DNA from: Deferribacter thermophilus
GTDB taxonomy: Bacteria; Chrysiogenota; Deferribacteres; Deferribacterales; Deferribacteraceae
DNA: 64,000 nucleotides
Reading direction: 5' to 3'
Assembly (NCBI RefSeq): GCF_049472675.1
Contig: NZ_JAPNXM010000012.1
Span: 1 to 64,000 of the forward strand
The translations under genes and the position numbers were made by a program. The notes beneath the pieces are model-generated. The model searched no databases and was not told the DNA's origin. It saw only the letters and a list, made by a program, of their open reading frames with translations. Within the stretch, counting starts at the first letter, position 1; every line of letters starts with the position of its first letter. Of the stretch, positions 60,844-64,000 are shown piece by piece.

Positions 60844-63800
60844 TTAAAATAGCGCTTTTGTCACAGCTACCGTTGTAGCTATCTGATACAGTATTTGAGT
60901 AATATCTTTTATATCACGCATATAATTTGGAAAAACAAGTTTTCTCGGTACAACCACTGTATCACCAGGCTCTAATTTCACATCGTAAATATCTTTCCAC
61001 CAGAAATTTTTCTTAATAAACCTGTTTGAAATAACGCTACCATCCCCTTTGACCACAAAAATATCATCTTCACTGGCTAGCTCAGTCAAACCACCACAAG
61101 CATTTATATAGTACTCTACTGTAGGTTCTTTATCAGTAAAAGCAAAACTAGTAGGGTTATATACCTCACCTACAACATTTACAGTACTTGGTCTTTTAGG
61201 GATTATTATTTCATCACCATCTTCCAATTCAAAATTGTATTGACTTTTTACAAGCTCCTCAAAACTGTTAACCTTTATGACAACCCTTCCTTCTGGCTCT
61301 ACTGAGTCTAAATTTTTTATTATTTGTTGTAAATTTGTTTGAAGCTGTTTTTGAGCAGCAATATCTTCTGGACTCAATGATGATGCAATCTCTTGACTTG
61401 ATGCTGTAAGGAGTGTTGCCTGCAATCTATCTCTAAGCTCTTTTAATCTTTTTTTCTGGATTTCTTTAACAGATTTTCTTCTAAATATAATGTTTTTTAT
61501 ATATCCATATTCAGTTATACCACCAGCTCTCAATATAACATCTGCAAGTTTTTCCCCTTTTGTTATGACAAATTCACCAGGGAAATAAACTTCACCACTT
61601 ATCACTACCTTATCTTCTCTTTTAAAGTCAGATATCTTTCTTACCTTTACCACATCATAAGGTTTTAGATAAACTGTTTTTACACCTTTCAAAATATCAT
61701 TTAGATTTACATCCAAAACATTATACTCCGTTTTACCTTTATTAACAGTCATCCTCACTATTTCTACTCTATCAAGATAAGCACTATCTTTCACATTACC
61801 TGCAGCTATTACCAAATCATAAAGTGTCATATTTTCTGCATAATTATACACACCTGGCTTATTTACCTCTCCAATGATTTGAACAGTTTGCACAGGGTGA
61901 AATTCCCTAAAATTGTGGATTACTACCTCATCTCTGTCATTTAATTTAAAACTTAAATCTGTTTTCAAATTCAAGGTTAACAATCTATAGCTAAAATCTG
62001 TCTCATTTAATCTATAGATATGAAATAAATCAAGATAAGCATCTTTTGTAAGCCCACCAGCTTTTAGGATAAGATCATTTATCGTCATATTATCTGTAAG
62101 TAAATAAGTTCCTGGATTTTGCACTTCGCCATCTATTTTTACATATTTTTTAAGATTCTTTTCCCAAATGGAATGTACAATAACTTTATCATCAATTTGT
62201 AAATAGAAAGATTTACTATCTTTATAGCCAACAAACCTTGTGAAAAATCTACCTTCACCTTTTCTTATAATTTCAATATATTCCTTTGATGCATCAGTTG
62301 TAAGCCCACCAGCTTTGTTAATGGCATCATAAAGGGTAATTTTATCCTCAACTTCGTATCTACCAGGATTTTGGACCTCCCCTTTAATCTCCACGACATT
62401 TTTTGGCCTAATATCAAATCGATTGACCACATAAACTTCATCAAGAGGCTTTAATGCTATATTTTGACTTCCTTGTGGGTTATTAAACGCTTCTTCAAGA
62501 TTAAATGGGATTATATAATATTCTTTCGTTTCAGGATTTAATCTTTTAATATATCCATATTCAAGAGATGCTTCAGATTTAAGGTTTGACTTATCTTTAA
62601 TTAAATCAAGTAACCTTTTATTGTTTTTAACAGAATAACGCCCAGGAAAATAAACCTCACCATATAAAAATACAGAATCTTCGCTAGGTTTTGTAATACT
62701 TGCAACAAAAACTTTATCCCCATCTTTCAAATAAAATTTGTTTGCCTCATCTATAGAGATATCAAAGACCTCAGATGGCTTATCATTGTAAAGTCTTTTT
62801 ATATGTATCCTTTTAGAATAACCATCAGGTGTAAGCCCACCAGCAAATTTTATTAGTTTAGATAAAGGCTCCCCCTTTTTCAGTGTGTATATAGCGGGCT
62901 TTTTTACACTACCAGCAAGATAAACCATATTTTTTGATCTTGGGATAAATAATACATCATTTGGCTGTAAATAAATATCTTTGCTTGTATCACCCTTGAG
63001 AATAAAATCATAATAATCAATAGTAGCTACGACCTCCCCCCCTCTTTTCACAATAACATCTCTAATATCTGCAATGTCTGTAATCCCCCCTGCCTTAGCT
63101 ATCGCTGTAGTCACTGTGGATAAATTACTTATAGTTTGAAAACCTGGATTATTTACTTCACCAATTACCAGTACCCTTATTGTTTTTAAAGCTCCAATGG
63201 AGACATCACTTTTTACACCTTCAATAGAATCAAGATACCCCTTTAAAATCTCTTTTACCTCTTTGAGTTTTTTCCCTGCTACCTGTACTTTCCCAATTTC
63301 ATTGATAAAAACTGTCCCATCATTTTCGACAGGGACACTATAAGTCTTAGTGATTCTTCCCCATAAATACACATTTAGAGTATCACCAGCACCAACTATA
63401 TAATTATCATCCACATTCACATTTTGATCAGGTATTTGACTTGTATAATCAAAGTTAAAGATTTCGGCACCAAAAACAGTTAAATTGTCAAATGTCAAAT
63501 CAAAATCTTTTGTTTTATCGACTTTTTCTGTCTCTTTTTCTATTTTATTTTGTACAATTATTATATCACCATCTTTTAAAACATTTGTCTTAAAATCTCC
63601 GTTTAATAAGCTGTTATAATTTATTTTTTCATAAATAGAGTTATCCCTATAAATATAAATAGTATTTATCTTTTTGAGATCCTTTGCACCACCCGATAAA
63701 CCAATAACATCAAAAATTGTTTTAGTCCTCTCGACATTATAAAACCTTGGATACAAAACATCTCCAAAAACTCCAACAGAGATTATACCAGGTTTAATAT

Positions 63801-64000
63801 CTTTTATGATAATACTCATACCTTGGTTATTCAGAGTTTCATTTAACTTATTATAAAACTCTGATAAGTTCTTTAATTCTTGTATATCAACTTCACCAAC
63901 ATAAGGAAGGTACATTATTTGTGAATTTATTAAAATAGTACGATTGTCTATCAATTCATTATTTTTATAATATTCCAATAAAATAGAATCCCCTACTTGT
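60844..64000 (-). CDS. Multi-SLBB polysaccharide export protein (5' end beyond window)
   Basis: At least 1051 residues. The frame stays open to the window edge with no stop ('VGDSILLEYYKN' just before a TTG at 63978), so the true start is outside. I count nine SLBB-type repeats with the core 'GEVxxPGxY...AGGLT', one before and eight after a Wza-like polysaccharide-export domain ('YIVGAGDTLNVYLWGRI'). It ends 'ITQILYQIATTVAVTKALF'. Typical Wza has two SLBB domains, so this is a long periplasm-spanning form. It likely forms the export channel for the polymer handled by the Wzz, Wzi and PAP2 proteins downstream. Confidence 0.88.
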   Translation of the reverse strand, partial: QVGDSILLEYYKNNELIDNRTILINSQIMYLPYVGEVDIQELKNLSEFYNKLNETLNNQGMSIIIKDIKPGIISVGVFGDVLYPRFYNVERTKTIFDVIGLSGGAKDLKKINTIYIYRDNSIYEKINYNSLLNGDFKTNVLKDGDIIIVQNKIEKETEKVDKTKDFDLTFDNLTVFGAEIFNFDYTSQIPDQNVNVDDNYIVGAGDTLNVYLWGRITKTYSVPVENDGTVFINEIGKVQVAGKKLKEVKEILKGYLDSIEGVKSDVSIGALKTIRVLVIGEVNNPGFQTISNLSTVTTAIAKAGGITDIADIRDVIVKRGGEVVATIDYYDFILKGDTSKDIYLQPNDVLFIPRSKNMVYLAGSVKKPAIYTLKKGEPLSKLIKFAGGLTPDGYSKRIHIKRLYNDKPSEVFDISIDEANKFYLKDGDKVFVASITKPSEDSVFLYGEVYFPGRYSVKNNKRLLDLIKDKSNLKSEASLEYGYIKRLNPETKEYYIIPFNLEEAFNNPQGSQNIALKPLDEVYVVNRFDIRPKNVVEIKGEVQNPGRYEVEDKITLYDAINKAGGLTTDASKEYIEIIRKGEGRFFTRFVGYKDSKSFYLQIDDKVIVHSIWEKNLKKYVKIDGEVQNPGTYLLTDNMTINDLILKAGGLTKDAYLDLFHIYRLNETDFSYRLLTLNLKTDLSFKLNDRDEVVIHNFREFHPVQTVQIIGEVNKPGVYNYAENMTLYDLVIAAGNVKDSAYLDRVEIVRMTVNKGKTEYNVLDVNLNDILKGVKTVYLKPYDVVKVRKISDFKREDKVVISGEVYFPGEFVITKGEKLADVILRAGGITEYGYIKNIIFRRKSVKEIQKKRLKELRDRLQATLLTASSQEIASSLSPEDIAAQKQLQTNLQQIIKNLDSVEPEGRVVIKVNSFEELVKSQYNFELEDGDEIIIPKRPSTVNVVGEVYNPTSFAFTDKEPTVEYYINACGGLTELASEDDIFVVKGDGSVISNRFIKKNFWWKDIYDVKLEPGDTVVVPRKLVFPNYMRDIKDITQILYQIATTVAVTKALF

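Noticed and set aside
1..64000. CRISPR array, prophage or complete insertion sequence
   Set aside because: No regularly spaced direct repeats, no phage structural genes and no transposase were seen; the only mobile trace is the element at 3754-3988.

Overview
The window is 64 kb of AT-rich bacterial chromosome with no phage or plasmid signature. Most genes lie on the minus strand in long, tightly packed operons. The gene content suggests an anaerobic, respiring, motile Gram-negative: menaquinone-type UbiD/UbiE proteins, a TorD-family chaperone, a periplasmic c-type cytochrome, FTR1 iron uptake, a flagellar rod/hook-type protein, chemotaxis genes and Wzi/Wzz/SLBB polysaccharide export. Low G+C and operon content would fit Deferribacterota (Deferribacter-like). 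That placement is an inference from content; no 16S rRNA is present.

Layout. 0-2.5 kb: cytochrome c, TorD-like chaperone, MFS exporter. 2.5-6.1 kb: argD-argF-argG, with a 235-bp MITE-like insertion between argF and argG. 6.2-10.1 kb: larC, nth, ubiD, ubiE. 10.1-14.6 kb: signalling cluster (SpoIIE phosphatase, HDOD, glycine-zipper protein, CheY-like regulator, degenerate kinase-like protein, J-domain/TPR protein). 14.7-17.1 kb: HAD nucleotidase, BCAM0308-family protein, ispF, an unlisted 57-residue cysteine protein, alpha/beta hydrolase. 17.2-21.6 kb: paired antiporter-like proteins, an unknown 488-residue membrane protein, a methyltransferase. 21.7-31.7 kb: ruvA-ruvC-yebC, then ilvD-ilvB-ilvN-ilvC, psd-pssA and leuA, punctuated by terminators and promoters. 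31.7-35.1 kb: a 1067-residue SLC5-STAC-GAF-SpoIIE fusion with a small membrane partner. 35.3-37.2 kb: an arsR / DUF318 permease / thioredoxin locus with divergent overlapping promoters.

38.3-41.9 kb holds the most promising uncharacterised system. It encodes a cytosolic solute-binding-like protein with a DUF1858-like N-terminus, a HypB/CobW-like P-loop protein, a soluble ABC ATPase with a similar N-terminal helical module, a zinc ribbon, and a YgbA_NO-family protein. No permease or signal peptide is present. An exact FNR-type box lies upstream, which points to anaerobic or nitrosative-stress control and suggests metal-centre delivery or repair rather than transport.

42.7-43.1 kb carries three tRNA-Ser genes (GCU, UGA, CGA). 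43.1-45.7 kb: secreted dienelactone hydrolase-like protein, FTR1 permease, a palindromic operator candidate and an atypical SDR. 45.7-54.4 kb: a complete chemosensory cluster (REC-DHp, CheR-TPR, CheB, CheA-REC, MCP, CheW, REC-X). Its chemoreceptor is one reading frame interrupted by a single in-frame TAG. 54.4-57.8 kb: metH. 57.9-64 kb: PAP2 phosphatase, Wzi, Wzz and a nine-SLBB-domain export protein running off the right edge.
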